A DNA stretch of 22,677 bases from Bacteroidales bacterium UBA6360 (GTDB taxonomy: Bacteria > Bacteroidota > Bacteroidia > Bacteroidales > UBA932), in the NCBI GenBank assembly GCA_002440085.1, contig DJRM01000024.1:1-22677 (forward strand), written 5' to 3'. The translations under genes were made by a program, and so were the position numbers. This document shows, in pieces, positions 1 to 8,564 of this stretch. A model generated the notes under the pieces. It ran no database searches. It worked only from the letters and a program-made list of their open reading frames with translations, and was not told the origin of the DNA. How positions within the stretch are numbered: the first letter of the stretch is position 1; each line of letters starts with the position of its first letter.

Positions 1-28
1 TCCTACACGGCGAGGTATATATAAATAA

Positions 29-937
29 TTACGCCCTGTCGAGGACATTTTTCTTGAGGACAGGGGTGTGGGCAATCCAATAGACGCAGTGCTGCGGAAG
101 AAGGCCGCAGAAGACCACGGCAAGCTTGGCGAGCACGGTCGGAACGAGTATGCGGCGGCCGCGGAACATGGCCGAGAGGGCATTGCGGACGAGGGTCTGC
201 GGGTAAATCATAACGCCGAGATTGTGGGCGAGCCTGCGGAGGTTCGGGGCGAGCTTGATGAGCGGCGTGTCGACGGCGGACGGGCAAATGGTGGTGACGG
301 TCACGCCGTAGTCGCGCATCTCATGCCAAAGCGATGTGCCGAGACTCTTGAGGTAGGCCTTTGTAGCAGAGTATGTTGAAATTGTAGGATAGGGAAGATA
401 TGCCGCGAGCGAGGCCATGATGAGTATGCGTCCGACCTCTCCGGGTTTCAGACGGCCTGCCCTGCGTGCCTTGCGGCTTCCGGGTTTCGCCCCTGCGGCA
501 ACGGCCGCCGCGACGCGCTCCGAAGAAAGCTTTTCGGCCCGCTCCTTCATGTCCTCTCCGAAAAGACGGCAGAGGTGGGTGGTGGCGAGGCAGTGGACTC
601 CGACAATGAGGTCAACCATCCTTGCGGGAGTGTTGAACAACTTGTTGTAAATCAACATACCTGCATTACTTATCAGAATGTCAACGACATACCCGTTTTC
701 CTTCGTCCAGTCATACAGAGCCTGCGAGTTCTCGGACTTCGACAGGTCCGCATAGTACGGAACAGCAGACACGCCATATTCCGAGCGCAGCATTTCGGCG
801 ACCCTGCGGTTGTCCTCATCCCTGTTGCTGACGACGAGGATGTTGTGCCCCTTTGCGGCGAGCTGCTTCGCATATTCAAGGCCCATTCCGGACGACGCTC
901 CTGTCACGAGGGCAAATGTGTTCTGTGATTTTTCCAT
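29..937 (-). CDS. Short-chain dehydrogenase/reductase (SDR)
   Basis: This encodes a 302-residue NAD(P)-dependent oxidoreductase of the classical SDR type; the substrate cannot be told from sequence. The cofactor-binding glycine motif TGASSGMG is at residues 12-19, NAG at 91-93, a catalytic Ser near 176 (IMASLAAY) and the YxxxK pair in YSATK at 189-193. The C-terminus is fairly hydrophobic (about 265-285), as in membrane-associated steroid/acyl-type SDRs. The frame stays open upstream to 1030, but that extension covers a -7 promoter match and the SDR fold begins at the Met at 937, so I use 937. Residues about 133-168 form an Ala/Lys/Arg/Gly-rich insert between the helix after NAG and the catalytic Ser strand, longer than in typical SDRs. 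The gene is complete, with its TAA at 29-31, and is divergent from cysS. Confidence 0.9.
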   Translation of the reverse strand: MEKSQNTFALVTGASSGMGLEYAKQLAAKGHNILVVSNRDEDNRRVAEMLRSEYGVSAVPYYADLSKSENSQALYDWTKENGYVVDILISNAGMLIYNKLFNTPARMVDLIVGVHCLATTHLCRLFGEDMKERAEKLSSERVAAAVAAGAKPGSRKARRAGRLKPGEVGRILIMASLAAYLPYPTISTYSATKAYLKSLGTSLWHEMRDYGVTVTTICPSAVDTPLIKLAPNLRRLAHNLGVMIYPQTLVRNALSAMFRGRRILVPTVLAKLAVVFCGLLPQHCVYWIAHTPVLKKNVLDRA

Positions 938-988
938 AAATTCGTGCAAATCCTGCCGGAAAAAACACACGCCCCGGCAAATGAAATG

Positions 989-996
989 CAAAAGTA
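989..996 (-). promoter_or_regulatory. Predicted -7 element for the SDR gene
   Basis: Read on the minus strand the bases are TACTTTTG, an exact match to the Bacteroidota -7 consensus TAnnTTTG. It lies about 50 nt upstream of the SDR start at 937. No TTG is seen at the ideal -33 spacing, so this is a partial promoter call. Confidence 0.4.
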
Positions 997-1042
997 CGAA
1001 AATATTTGCGAACATACGAGGCAAAATCACTAACTTCGCAGG

Positions 1043-1104
1043 TTGAGGCGACCGGATTCGGGCTCCGCCCGCCGATGCATATTTATGGAGCGCATACGCC
1101 TCAA
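1043..1104 (+). promoter_or_regulatory. Potential structured leader upstream of cysS
   Basis: An 8-bp perfect inverted repeat, TTGAGGCG (1043-1050) and CGCCTCAA (1097-1104), encloses a short hairpin CGGGC-TCC-GCCCG (1059-1071). A near-consensus -7 element TAACTTCG is at 1031-1038 with TTTG 22 nt upstream (1005-1008). If that is the promoter, the whole structure lies in the 5' untranslated region of cysS. There is no known riboswitch match and no U-run after the stem; the function is unknown. Confidence 0.35.
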
Positions 1105-1131
1105 AAGAATTGAATATAAAATAATGGAGAT

Positions 1132-2718
1132 ATGAGAAATTTATACATCACCGACACATTGTCTCGAAAAAAGGAACTTTTTGAGCCGATTCATCCCGGG
1201 CGCGTGGGACTGTATGTCTGCGGACCGACGGTCTATGGGGAAGCGCATCTCGGGCACGCGCGTCCTGGAATCACCTACGACGTTTTGGTGCGCCTGCTCA
1301 GACACTTGGGATATAAGGTACGGTATGTCAGGAATATAACCGACGTCGGACACCTTGTTGGAGACGCGGACGAGGGCGAGGACAAGATTGCAAAGAAGGC
1401 AAAATTGGAGCAGCTTGAGCCGATGGAGGTCGTTCAGAAATATACGCTCGCCTATCACGAGTCCATGCGTTCGCTGAACGTCGCTCCGCCGTCGATTGAA
1501 CCGAGGGCTTCGGCGCATATCATTGAGCAGGAGGAACTTGTGAAGAAAATCCTCGATTCGGGATATGCCTACGAGAGCAACGGCTCCATTTATTTCGACG
1601 TCGTGAAGTACAATCACGACCACCGCTACGGCATACTCTCGGGACGTACGCTCGACGACACCCTCGAAGGGACGCGCAGCCTCGACGGACAGGAGGACAA
1701 GCACGCGGCGTACGACTTCGCGCTGTGGAAGAAGGCGGCTCCGGAGCATCTGATGAAATGGCCGTCTCCGTGGGGCGAGGGCTTCCCGGGCTGGCATCTG
1801 GAGTGCTCCGTGATGAGCGAGAAGTATCTCGGGAAGGAGTTCGACATACACGGCGGCGGGATGGACCTGATGTTCCCGCATCACGAGTGCGAGATTGCGC
1901 AGAACGTAGCCTCACGGGGATGCATCGGCGTGAAGTACTGGATGCACAACAACATGATTACCATCAACGGGAAGAAGATGGGCAAGTCGCTCGGCAATTT
2001 CATCACTCTCAGCGAGCTGTTCGCCGGCACCCACCCGCTTCTCGCCCAGGCCTACAGCCCGATGACCGTGCGCTTCTTCATCCTCCAGGCACACTACCGC
2101 AGCACGCTCGACTTCAGCAACGAGGCGCTTCAGGGCGCGGAAAAGGGACTAAAGAGGGTGATGCAGGCCTACCGCGACCTCTGCTCTCTCTGCAAGGCGG
2201 CCGGCGTGGAGCACAGCGTGAAGGGCGAGAACGGCGACGATGCCGAGTCTCTGAAATACGGAGAGTTCATCACCGACATCGCGCCTGATTCGTTCGAGGG
2301 ATGCGGCTGCTCGGAAGCTGTTGCAAAACTCTGTGAGGAAGTCTATGAGGCTCTGTGCGACGACCTCAACACCTCCGTGGCGCTTTCCGGAATCTTCGAG
2401 GCAGTGAAGATGATAAACACGGCAAAGACCGCAAAGGAAGGGCAGCCGGGGCATCTCTCGAAGGCCGACCTTGAGACCCTGCTTCGTCTGTTCGACGACA
2501 TCGTCTTCGGCGTTCTCGGACTTAAGGATGAGGAAGTCGCTGACGGGGGAAAGTCAATGGAAGTGATTGACGGGCTTATGGATATGGTGCTGGCGGAACG
2601 CAAGGCGGCGAAGGACGCGAAGGACTGGGCGACGAGCGACCGCATCCGAAATGAGCTGAATGCGTTAGGAATCGCCATAAAGGACACCAAGGAAGGCACC
2701 GAGTGGAATTTGGAATAA
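1132..2718 (+). CDS. cysS: Cysteinyl-tRNA synthetase
   Basis: This class Ia aminoacyl-tRNA synthetase charges tRNA-Cys in the cytoplasm. The 528-residue product has CGPTVY at 30-35, the HIGH-type motif HLGH at 39-42 and the KMSKS-type loop KMGKS at 282-286. The zinc ligands are visible as C30, C225, H250 and E254. The C-terminal helical domain and the small tail domain (KDWATSDRIRNEL, 497-509) are present. At 528 residues it is longer than the roughly 460-500 usual for the family. The excess sits at about 350-398, an acidic, Cys/Gly-containing segment between helices of the anticodon-binding part. The ATG at 1132 is preceded by a GGAG-like sequence. The exonuclease gene starts one base after the stop, so the two are probably cotranscribed. 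Confidence 0.97.
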   Translation: MRNLYITDTLSRKKELFEPIHPGRVGLYVCGPTVYGEAHLGHARPGITYDVLVRLLRHLGYKVRYVRNITDVGHLVGDADEGEDKIAKKAKLEQLEPMEVVQKYTLAYHESMRSLNVAPPSIEPRASAHIIEQEELVKKILDSGYAYESNGSIYFDVVKYNHDHRYGILSGRTLDDTLEGTRSLDGQEDKHAAYDFALWKKAAPEHLMKWPSPWGEGFPGWHLECSVMSEKYLGKEFDIHGGGMDLMFPHHECEIAQNVASRGCIGVKYWMHNNMITINGKKMGKSLGNFITLSELFAGTHPLLAQAYSPMTVRFFILQAHYRSTLDFSNEALQGAEKGLKRVMQAYRDLCSLCKAAGVEHSVKGENGDDAESLKYGEFITDIAPDSFEGCGCSEAVAKLCEEVYEALCDDLNTSVALSGIFEAVKMINTAKTAKEGQPGHLSKADLETLLRLFDDIVFGVLGLKDEEVADGGKSMEVIDGLMDMVLAERKAAKDAKDWATSDRIRNELNALGIAIKDTKEGTEWNLE

Positions 2719-2719
2719 T

Positions 2720-3613
2720 ATGATAAAATTTATATCTTGGAACGTCAACGGGCTGCGGGCCGTGTGCGGAAAGGGATTCGCGGAGATTTTCGCCGGATTT
2801 GACGCTGACTTCGTGTGCATACAGGAGACAAAGCTTCAGGCGGGGCAGATTGACCTTGAGTTCCCGGGCTACCGCAGCTACTGGAACTATGCCGACAGGA
2901 AGGGATATTCCGGAGTCTGCGTATATACGAGGCTGGAGCCGTTGGCAGTGCATTGTGGCATCGGATGCGACGAGCACGACCATGAAGGGCGCGTGATAAC
3001 CCTCGAAATGCCGGACTTCTACCTCGTCTGCTGCTACACTCCAAATTCGCAGAGTTCGGACGATCCCAGGGAACTGCCGAAAAGACTCGAATACCGCATG
3101 GAATGGGAGGATGCCTTCCGAGAATATGTTAACGCGCTGCACGACAAAGGCTTGTCAACTGTCGCCGAGTCCTATGAGGCTGCGGTGAATGCCGCCTCCG
3201 GAGCAGAAGAGGGACTGTTCGCCCGGACAAAGGAAAACTCACACGCGGCCGGCGGCACTCCCAAGCCGGTCATCATTTGCGGAGACCTCAACGTTGCCCA
3301 TGAGGAAATAGACCTAAAGAATCCGAAGACCAACACCAAGTCGGCCGGATTCACACCGCAGGAACGGGAAAAGATGACCGAACTTCTCGAAAGCGGTTTC
3401 GTTGATACTTTCCGCCTCTTCCATCCGGACGTGACGGACGCCTATTCCTGGTGGTCCTACCGGATGAACGCTCGCGCCAGGAACGTGGGCTGGCGCATCG
3501 ACTACTTCCTCGCCACCGCCGACCTCGCCCCGCGCCTCATCTCCGCCTCCATCCTCCCCGACGTCATCGGTTCCGACCACTGTCCCGTGGAATTGGTGTT
3601 ACAGTCGGCCTGA
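2720..3613 (+). CDS. xth: Exodeoxyribonuclease III (AP endonuclease)
   Basis: This Mg-dependent nuclease of the exonuclease-endonuclease-phosphatase fold repairs abasic sites and removes 3' blocks. Family residues are visible: WNVNGLR at 7-13 with metal/phosphate ligand N8, IQETK at 34-38 with E36, YTPN at 106-109, GDLNVAH at 188-194 with D189 and N191, and the catalytic SDH at 285-287. The length of 297 exceeds the usual 250-260 because of an extra segment at about 145-180 (Ala/Glu/Ser/Gly-rich), just before the GDLN strand. It follows cysS with a one-base gap. Its last 15 bases overlap the convergent outer-membrane gene. Confidence 0.95.
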   Translation: MIKFISWNVNGLRAVCGKGFAEIFAGFDADFVCIQETKLQAGQIDLEFPGYRSYWNYADRKGYSGVCVYTRLEPLAVHCGIGCDEHDHEGRVITLEMPDFYLVCCYTPNSQSSDDPRELPKRLEYRMEWEDAFREYVNALHDKGLSTVAESYEAAVNAASGAEEGLFARTKENSHAAGGTPKPVIICGDLNVAHEEIDLKNPKTNTKSAGFTPQEREKMTELLESGFVDTFRLFHPDVTDAYSWWSYRMNARARNVGWRIDYFLATADLAPRLISASILPDVIGSDHCPVELVLQSA

Positions 3614-6124
3614 TTCCTCAAAGTTGCCGACATTGCGGCGTGGGGTAACGGCGCGGCCGAAACTGTAGGTGAAGCCGAGGGAGACGCCTCGGCCGGAGTA
3701 GAGGCTTATCATCCTCATGGTCTCGACGTCGCCGTCCCAAAGGCTGAGGTTCTGGTTCATGGACTTGAAGATGTCGTCAACCCTCAGAGTCAGGTTGGCG
3801 CGGCCGTCGAGGAACGACTTGCTCAGGGAGGCGTTGAGCGACCACATCCCAGCGACGGAGAAATAGCCGACGGCCATCGGAGTCATGCCCCAGCCGTCAA
3901 TGCTGAACTTGAAATCCTTCGGGAGATAGAAGGTCGTCGAGGCGTAGGCGTTGAACGAGTGCGATGAATTGCTGTAGTCCGCAAAGGCTGCCAGGTCCGG
4001 GTTCCGATATGCCTTGAAAGCGACGTATGAATAGTTGGTGTTGAGCGTAAGGGTCCACCATTTCGTGATGTTCTGTTCCGAAAGGGCGAGGGAGAGATAC
4101 GCAATCTGCTGCACGCCGGCGTTGCTGTAACGGTATTCCATTATGCCGTGGGACTTGTCGTAGATCGGGACCTGCTGGTCAGTGAAGTTTTTCTGATGGC
4201 TGTAGCCGGCCGTGAGGGTCAAGTGGCTGAAGAACACGGAGGAGAGCGTCAGATTGTGCGAGTAGCTCGGCTTGAGCTCCGGGTCGCCGACCGTCCATGT
4301 GGTAGCGTTCACATAGCCCCGGAACGGATTGAGCTGCCAGTACTTGGGACGATTCAGACGATAGGAGTAGTTCAGCGACAGGATGGCCTTGGGCGAAGGA
4401 ATCCAGTTCAGGAAGACATTCGGGAACACGTCGAAATAGTTCTTGCCGCTGCGCCGGTTCTCCGACCTCCAGTCGCCTCGGGGGACGGTGTATTCGCCGC
4501 GAATGCCTGCCTGCGCGTTCCATTTGTCGGAGAAGGCCTTGGAGAGATTCGCGTAGAGGGCATATATCTGTTCGGAATATGTGAAGTCGTTGCGCGCCGA
4601 AAGGTCACCGACCTGTTCCTCGGGAGTCTCCGGATCCCATTTGTAGGTAGCGTAGCGGTTGTCTGTCACCGACACGGCCGCCTTCGCGCCAGCCTCAACC
4701 CTGCCCGTGTTGTCCCAGAGGTTCTGCGAAAAATCGACTTTCAGCGACCAGATGTTGGCACGGCGGAAAGTGGAGTCGTTCAGGCCGTCCCCGGGGAAAG
4801 GATCCTCGGAACCGGAAGCAATCTGCTCGTCACGGTACTTCTGCGCACCTGCGGAAAGAGACGTGTAGAGATTGCGCTGGTAGTCAGAGCCGTCGCTGCG
4901 CGTGTGGTTGTAGTCTGCGTTCACGGTCAGTTCCTGCGCGATGGACTCGTCAAACGTGTGGGTGTAATTGAGGTTTGCCGAATATTGGCGGGTGTGATAT
5001 GCCTCGAAAGTGCGGCTCGTGCGGCTCGTGTATGGCTCAGAATCATCAAATTTCAGAAAATTGTCTATCGTTGCGGTATTGGGAGACTTGTCGCCGCTTC
5101 TGTTAAGATTGACCTTGACTATCGCGCCGAGGACATCGCTGTCCGAAAGCCTTATGTCCTCGGAAAACATCATCTGATGGCCCGCAAAGCGGTTCCTTGC
5201 CCCGTTGACAGTCCGCAGCAGCGACTCGTATGAATCGCCGTAGCGCTTGTCCTCCGTGACATCGCCGTAGTTGGGATAGATGTAGCCGTTGTAGCTGATG
5301 TTGGTGTTCGTGGCGTCGCCCTTGTAGCCGAGACGCACGCTGCCGTCGCCCGTTCCGTGAACCTCAGGCTCCCACTTGAACTGCCCCGTGCCGCTGACCG
5401 AGCCGTTGAAGCCGTGCAGGAGTCCCCGCTTGGTCTTTATGTTGATGATTCCGCCCGCGCCTTCCGCGTCGTATTTCGATGACGGCGAAGCAATCACTTC
5501 TATTTTGTCGATTGCCGTTCCCGAAGAGCCCTTAAGGTAGGCCTGAAGTTCCTTTCCGGACATATTGGAAGGCTTGCCGTCAAGCCAGACGGTGACGGAC
5601 TTGCCGTTGAGCTGAATGTTGCCGTCTTTGTCGAAGGTCACTCCCGGCGCGGCACGGAGCACGTCGGTGGCGTTTCCGGTCTTTGCCGCTGCAAGTTCAG
5701 AGACATTCATCACAATCTTGTCGAACCGGTGTTCGAGCAGAGGGCGCTTGCCGACGACCTTCGCGCTCTGAAGCATCCGCGTGTCAGGAACAAGGCTCAC
5801 GACCGGGATTTCTCCGCCCTTCACCCCTTCCAGCGACACAGAAGCGTCCTTATAGCCCACGAGCGAGAACTCGACACGGCACCCTGAGGCCGATGTGGCA
5901 GCCAGCACATAGACGCCGGCCGAGTCGGTCGTCGCAGCCGCCACGAGAGCCTCGGCACTGTCCCGCAGCGCCACCGTGACAAACTCAAGGCCGCGTCCGC
6001 TCTCCGAATCAGTGACCCGCCCGGCAAGCCTTCTGTCGTCAAAGCCACGCTGCGGCGTAGCATAAGCCAGCACCCCGGCCGCCACCATCAGAAGCAACAA
6101 AATTGTGATAAATCTAAGATTCAT
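3599..6124 (-). CDS. TonB-family outer-membrane beta-barrel protein
   Basis: The 841-residue product has a signal peptide at 1-21 (MNLRFITILLLLMVAAGVLA). A carboxypeptidase-regulatory-like beta-sandwich follows at about 33-112 (LAGRVTDSESGRGLEFVTVA), then a TonB plug-like domain at about 130-235 with NATDVLRAAPGV and DAEGAGGIINIKTKRG. The rest is a long Tyr/Asn/Thr-rich barrel of the outer-membrane-barrel-3 kind, which ends a little before the C-terminus. No SusD partner lies next to it, so a glycan-uptake pair is not supported; the ligand is unknown. An SD-like AAGGA precedes the ATG. A 7/8 -7 match (TTTCTTTG on the minus strand, 6172-6165) lies about 40 nt upstream. The secreted hydrolase gene ends 143 bp upstream, so readthrough is possible. 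The 3' end overlaps the exonuclease gene by 15 bp. Confidence 0.92.
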   Translation of the reverse strand: MNLRFITILLLLMVAAGVLAYATPQRGFDDRRLAGRVTDSESGRGLEFVTVALRDSAEALVAAATTDSAGVYVLAATSASGCRVEFSLVGYKDASVSLEGVKGGEIPVVSLVPDTRMLQSAKVVGKRPLLEHRFDKIVMNVSELAAAKTGNATDVLRAAPGVTFDKDGNIQLNGKSVTVWLDGKPSNMSGKELQAYLKGSSGTAIDKIEVIASPSSKYDAEGAGGIINIKTKRGLLHGFNGSVSGTGQFKWEPEVHGTGDGSVRLGYKGDATNTNISYNGYIYPNYGDVTEDKRYGDSYESLLRTVNGARNRFAGHQMMFSEDIRLSDSDVLGAIVKVNLNRSGDKSPNTATIDNFLKFDDSEPYTSRTSRTFEAYHTRQYSANLNYTHTFDESIAQELTVNADYNHTRSDGSDYQRNLYTSLSAGAQKYRDEQIASGSEDPFPGDGLNDSTFRRANIWSLKVDFSQNLWDNTGRVEAGAKAAVSVTDNRYATYKWDPETPEEQVGDLSARNDFTYSEQIYALYANLSKAFSDKWNAQAGIRGEYTVPRGDWRSENRRSGKNYFDVFPNVFLNWIPSPKAILSLNYSYRLNRPKYWQLNPFRGYVNATTWTVGDPELKPSYSHNLTLSSVFFSHLTLTAGYSHQKNFTDQQVPIYDKSHGIMEYRYSNAGVQQIAYLSLALSEQNITKWWTLTLNTNYSYVAFKAYRNPDLAAFADYSNSSHSFNAYASTTFYLPKDFKFSIDGWGMTPMAVGYFSVAGMWSLNASLSKSFLDGRANLTLRVDDIFKSMNQNLSLWDGDVETMRMISLYSGRGVSLGFTYSFGRAVTPRRNVGNFEESGRL

Positions 6125-6267
6125 AATGTTCCTTTATAAACTGTTAAACTGTTGTTTATCGGGGCAAAGAAAAGGATGGGATGCAAGGCGCATGGTGCAG
6201 CCAAATACCGCAGCAACCTGTTGGTTGTGAGGATTTTGGCAAACCGTGCAACGCCGCAGACCGCCTT

Positions 6268-7371
6268 TTATTTGCCCCGTATTCCGTATTTTGCAAGTAT
6301 CTTGCAGATAGGCTTCTCAACCGACTTCGCCCAGAGCTGGTAGCCGTAATCCCCCGGATGGGTCCCGTCGACCGAAGTCTCGTGGTCAGGAGCCGTGGCA
6401 TTTGTCGTCTCCACATAGTAGACGTCCTTGTACATCGAGCAGGCCAGTCGCATCATCTGCTCTGCCATCTCCATCTTGGCGGCCTCGTTGCGGTCAGTGC
6501 CGGCGTCATAGTTGCGCCGCTCGCGATAAATCGTCTTCTGGAAAATGAGCGGCGTATCAGGATGCTTTTCACGAATGATTTCGATGAACTTGAAGAGGCG
6601 CTCCTTTATCATTTCCGGAGACGGATTTGAGAATGCGTCGAAAACGTATGCGTCGACATCGGCATCGGCAAGGGCGCGCGCAAAATAGTCCTGGAGCTTG
6701 CTGTTGCCGGAGCAGCCGAGGCTGAGAAACTGGAGCCCGGTCATGCGCGAGAGCTGTGCCGGATAGGCCATCCCAGGGCGCGAGGTGCTGATTCCGTGAG
6801 TGTAGCTTGAGCCGAAGATTGCAATTCTATGGCGGAAAGGATTCTCGGCAGGGCGGATGTCATACCCGTCCTCGATGCCAATCTTGAGACCGTCCACCGA
6901 GCTCACGAGAGGAAGATAGAGCAGGCACTCCAGCATTCCTTTTTCATTATTGTTCAGAATCAGCTTGTTTTCCCCGCTCTTTCCGGCAGTCGTGGCGCCC
7001 GCCCATTTCCACTGCTTTCCATCCTTCACATAGAGATCAAAACCCTTCTGCGAAATGGCGCCCGTCGTTCCCAAACCGGAGATGCGTCCATAAGTCGGGC
7101 ACACGGAAATCTTGGGTGAATTTGTCTTGAATGCAACTGAAATCCCGGAACTCATGGTCACTTGATGAAGTTCGCTGCGCGTGAACCCGTCATGGTAGAC
7201 GAGAGTATCGAGGCGGTGATATGGCACAGGCGTATCCGGGAAAAGCTTGCCGACAAGCGTAAGGTCGCTTGCTTCCGTAAATTTCCATTTGTCCTGCGCA
7301 GATGCGTTCAGAGAGAGTGCAAGGCTCAGTGCGAGAGCCGCGATGATTGCAATTTTCTTTTTCATAATCAT
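6268..7371 (-). CDS. Secreted SGNH/GDSL-family hydrolase
   Basis: The 367-residue exported protein has a signal peptide ending near NASAQ-D (residue 26). The N-terminal beta-sandwich carries GFDLY at 110-114, the hallmark of the GxDLY domain that precedes some SGNH esterases. The hydrolase domain has block I GSSYTHG at 187-193 (probable nucleophile S189), a block-II-like LGCSGN at 218-223, a block-III-like DAFSNPS at 245-251, and block V DGTHPGD at 335-341 with D335 and H338. The probable role is deacylation of a carbohydrate or lipid in the periplasm or outside the cell; the substrate is unknown. The start may be the first Met or the third codon (7365). The flippase-like gene ends 19 bp upstream and no promoter is visible in the gap, so the two look cotranscribed. 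Confidence 0.9.
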   Translation of the reverse strand: MIMKKKIAIIAALALSLALSLNASAQDKWKFTEASDLTLVGKLFPDTPVPYHRLDTLVYHDGFTRSELHQVTMSSGISVAFKTNSPKISVCPTYGRISGLGTTGAISQKGFDLYVKDGKQWKWAGATTAGKSGENKLILNNNEKGMLECLLYLPLVSSVDGLKIGIEDGYDIRPAENPFRHRIAIFGSSYTHGISTSRPGMAYPAQLSRMTGLQFLSLGCSGNSKLQDYFARALADADVDAYVFDAFSNPSPEMIKERLFKFIEIIREKHPDTPLIFQKTIYRERRNYDAGTDRNEAAKMEMAEQMMRLACSMYKDVYYVETTNATAPDHETSVDGTHPGDYGYQLWAKSVEKPICKILAKYGIRGK

Positions 7372-7390
7372 ATGGTTATATCATTGAATT

Positions 7391-8380
7391 TCAATACTTT
7401 CTAACAATTTCTGAAATATATGAACCCAAACCCGTCACTGCCATCATGAGAGACTGCGACTCATGGGATATGGTGGCGAATATGATTCCGAGTTCAAATG
7501 GCAGGTTGTAGACAGTACTCAGCGCAAGGGCGACTATGTAGTGGAATGCGCCGAAGCCTCCAGGCACCGGGACGACCCATCCGAGACTGCCGGCGAGCAT
7601 AAGGAACAGGGCATCAATGGCAGTGAGCCCGTCAAGTAGAGGCACCGCACGTAGCGATGTGTAGCTCATCAGAAAATACATCGCCCAAATCAGGACCGTA
7701 TATATAAGGAACTTCCAGCCGCCCTTCATCCTGAAGCAGCTGACGACTCCGTCCCACATCCCCCGGCAGAACCCCCACAGTTTCCCGGCAAAGGTGTTCC
7801 GGTTCCTGTAATATATTATAAGAAAAATGATTGCGGCAAGAAGAAGGATTGCGGCAAAGGCAATCCACCAAAGGCTGAAATTCAGACGCTGAGACAGCGG
7901 GACCCACATCCGATCAATGAAGAATGTTCCGAACTCCGTCCATTTGAACGCGAGGAACACGATGAGTATCAGCAGCATGACAATCATGTCGAAACTCCGT
8001 TCCGTGACCACAGTCCCCAAAACCCTGTCATACGACGCCCTTCCGTCCCTCGAATCCTTGGACACGATGCCGCAGCGCACAAACTCTCCTATTCTCGGAA
8101 ACACGAAATTGGCGAGATAGCCTATGTTCACGGCGTTGAATGTCGTCAGATGCCCCGTCCGCTCATCGACCGGAAGCAGGATTTCGCGCCACCGCTCGCT
8201 CCTGAACCAGTTTGAGAAGACGCCCACTAGTATGCTCGCGCCGACCCACCACCAGCGGCAACCGGCAAGGCTTTCGACAAATTCCTCCCAGTTCACGCCC
8301 CTGAAACAGAAATACATCAGAAGAACCGCCACGGCAAGTGACAGTGCATATTTTATTATGTTTTTCAGTTTCGACGACAT
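7391..8380 (-). CDS. Flippase-like integral membrane protein (LPG synthase TM / UPF0104 type)
   Basis: This is a 329-residue polytopic membrane protein with roughly eight hydrophobic segments. It resembles the transmembrane half of lysylphosphatidylglycerol synthase/MprF and UPF0104 flippase-like proteins. Visible family features are YFCFRGVNWEEF near the first helix, the cytosolic SERWREIL stretch, an RIGEFVRCGIVSK segment with a following VVTERSFDM, and a late PVPGGFGAFHY loop. The soluble aminoacyl-transfer domain of MprF is absent, so lipid transport or flipping is more likely than lipid aminoacylation. The frame is open to 8440, but MSSKLKNIIKYAL starting at 8380 is the typical beginning. 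The promoter at 8491-8498 would serve this gene and the hydrolase downstream. Confidence 0.87.
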   Translation of the reverse strand: MSSKLKNIIKYALSLAVAVLLMYFCFRGVNWEEFVESLAGCRWWWVGASILVGVFSNWFRSERWREILLPVDERTGHLTTFNAVNIGYLANFVFPRIGEFVRCGIVSKDSRDGRASYDRVLGTVVTERSFDMIVMLLILIVFLAFKWTEFGTFFIDRMWVPLSQRLNFSLWWIAFAAILLLAAIIFLIIYYRNRNTFAGKLWGFCRGMWDGVVSCFRMKGGWKFLIYTVLIWAMYFLMSYTSLRAVPLLDGLTAIDALFLMLAGSLGWVVPVPGGFGAFHYIVALALSTVYNLPFELGIIFATISHESQSLMMAVTGLGSYISEIVRKY

Positions 8381-8490
8381 ACGGCGCACATCCGGTCTCA
8401 CATTCCCGTCATTCAGGCACATTCTATTATGCATATTCATGACACATCATTTTTCGATACATCATTGATGCCACGGACGACAGCAAACGA

Positions 8491-8498
8491 CAAAGTTA
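8491..8498 (-). promoter_or_regulatory. Predicted -7 element for the flippase-hydrolase genes
   Basis: Read on the minus strand the bases are TAACTTTG, an exact TAnnTTTG match about 110 nt upstream of the flippase start. It sits inside the left arm of the 12-bp inverted repeat. No clear -33 TTG is seen. Confidence 0.5.
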
Positions 8499-8511
8499 CC
8501 GATTTTTTCGT

Positions 8512-8519
8512 TATCTTTG
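8512..8519 (+). promoter_or_regulatory. Predicted -7 element for the nucleoside-kinase operon
   Basis: TATCTTTG is an exact match to TAnnTTTG, 45 bp before the kinase ATG at 8565. It overlaps a TTG that would otherwise give a longer open frame (8517), which argues for the downstream ATG as the true start. Confidence 0.6.
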
Positions 8520-8564
8520 TCGTTTGTTTGCATCAAAAAAGTATTCTTGAAATATACGCAAAAT

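Larger units (their letters stand above)
8484..8526. repeat. 12-bp perfect inverted repeat across divergent promoters
   Basis: CAAACGACAAAG at 8484-8495 and CTTTGTCGTTTG at 8515-8526 are exact reverse complements separated by 19 bp. Each arm holds the CTTTG end of one of the two divergent -7 elements and then continues as TCGTTTG, so the symmetry goes beyond the promoter consensus. It could be an operator for joint control of the flippase and nucleoside-kinase genes. Confidence 0.7.

Noticed and set aside
938..1030. N-terminal extension of the SDR protein
   Set aside because: The extra 31 codons cover the predicted -7 element, and the SDR cofactor domain begins normally from the Met at 937.
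4148..5233. A long open frame on the plus strand (361 codons)
   Set aside because: It lies wholly antisense to the TonB-family barrel gene, whose protein has clear domains. The plus-strand translation has no domain, signal or sensible composition, and long antisense frames are expected in G/C-rich coding DNA.
6214..6227. Hairpin CAACC-TGTT-GGTTG as a terminator between the hydrolase and barrel genes
   Set aside because: The stem is only five pairs and neither strand has a T-run after it, so termination is not supported.
3599..8380. A SusC/SusD-type polysaccharide utilisation locus
   Set aside because: The barrel protein has no SusD-like lipoprotein, glycoside hydrolase or hybrid sensor next to it. 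One SGNH hydrolase is not enough to call such a locus.
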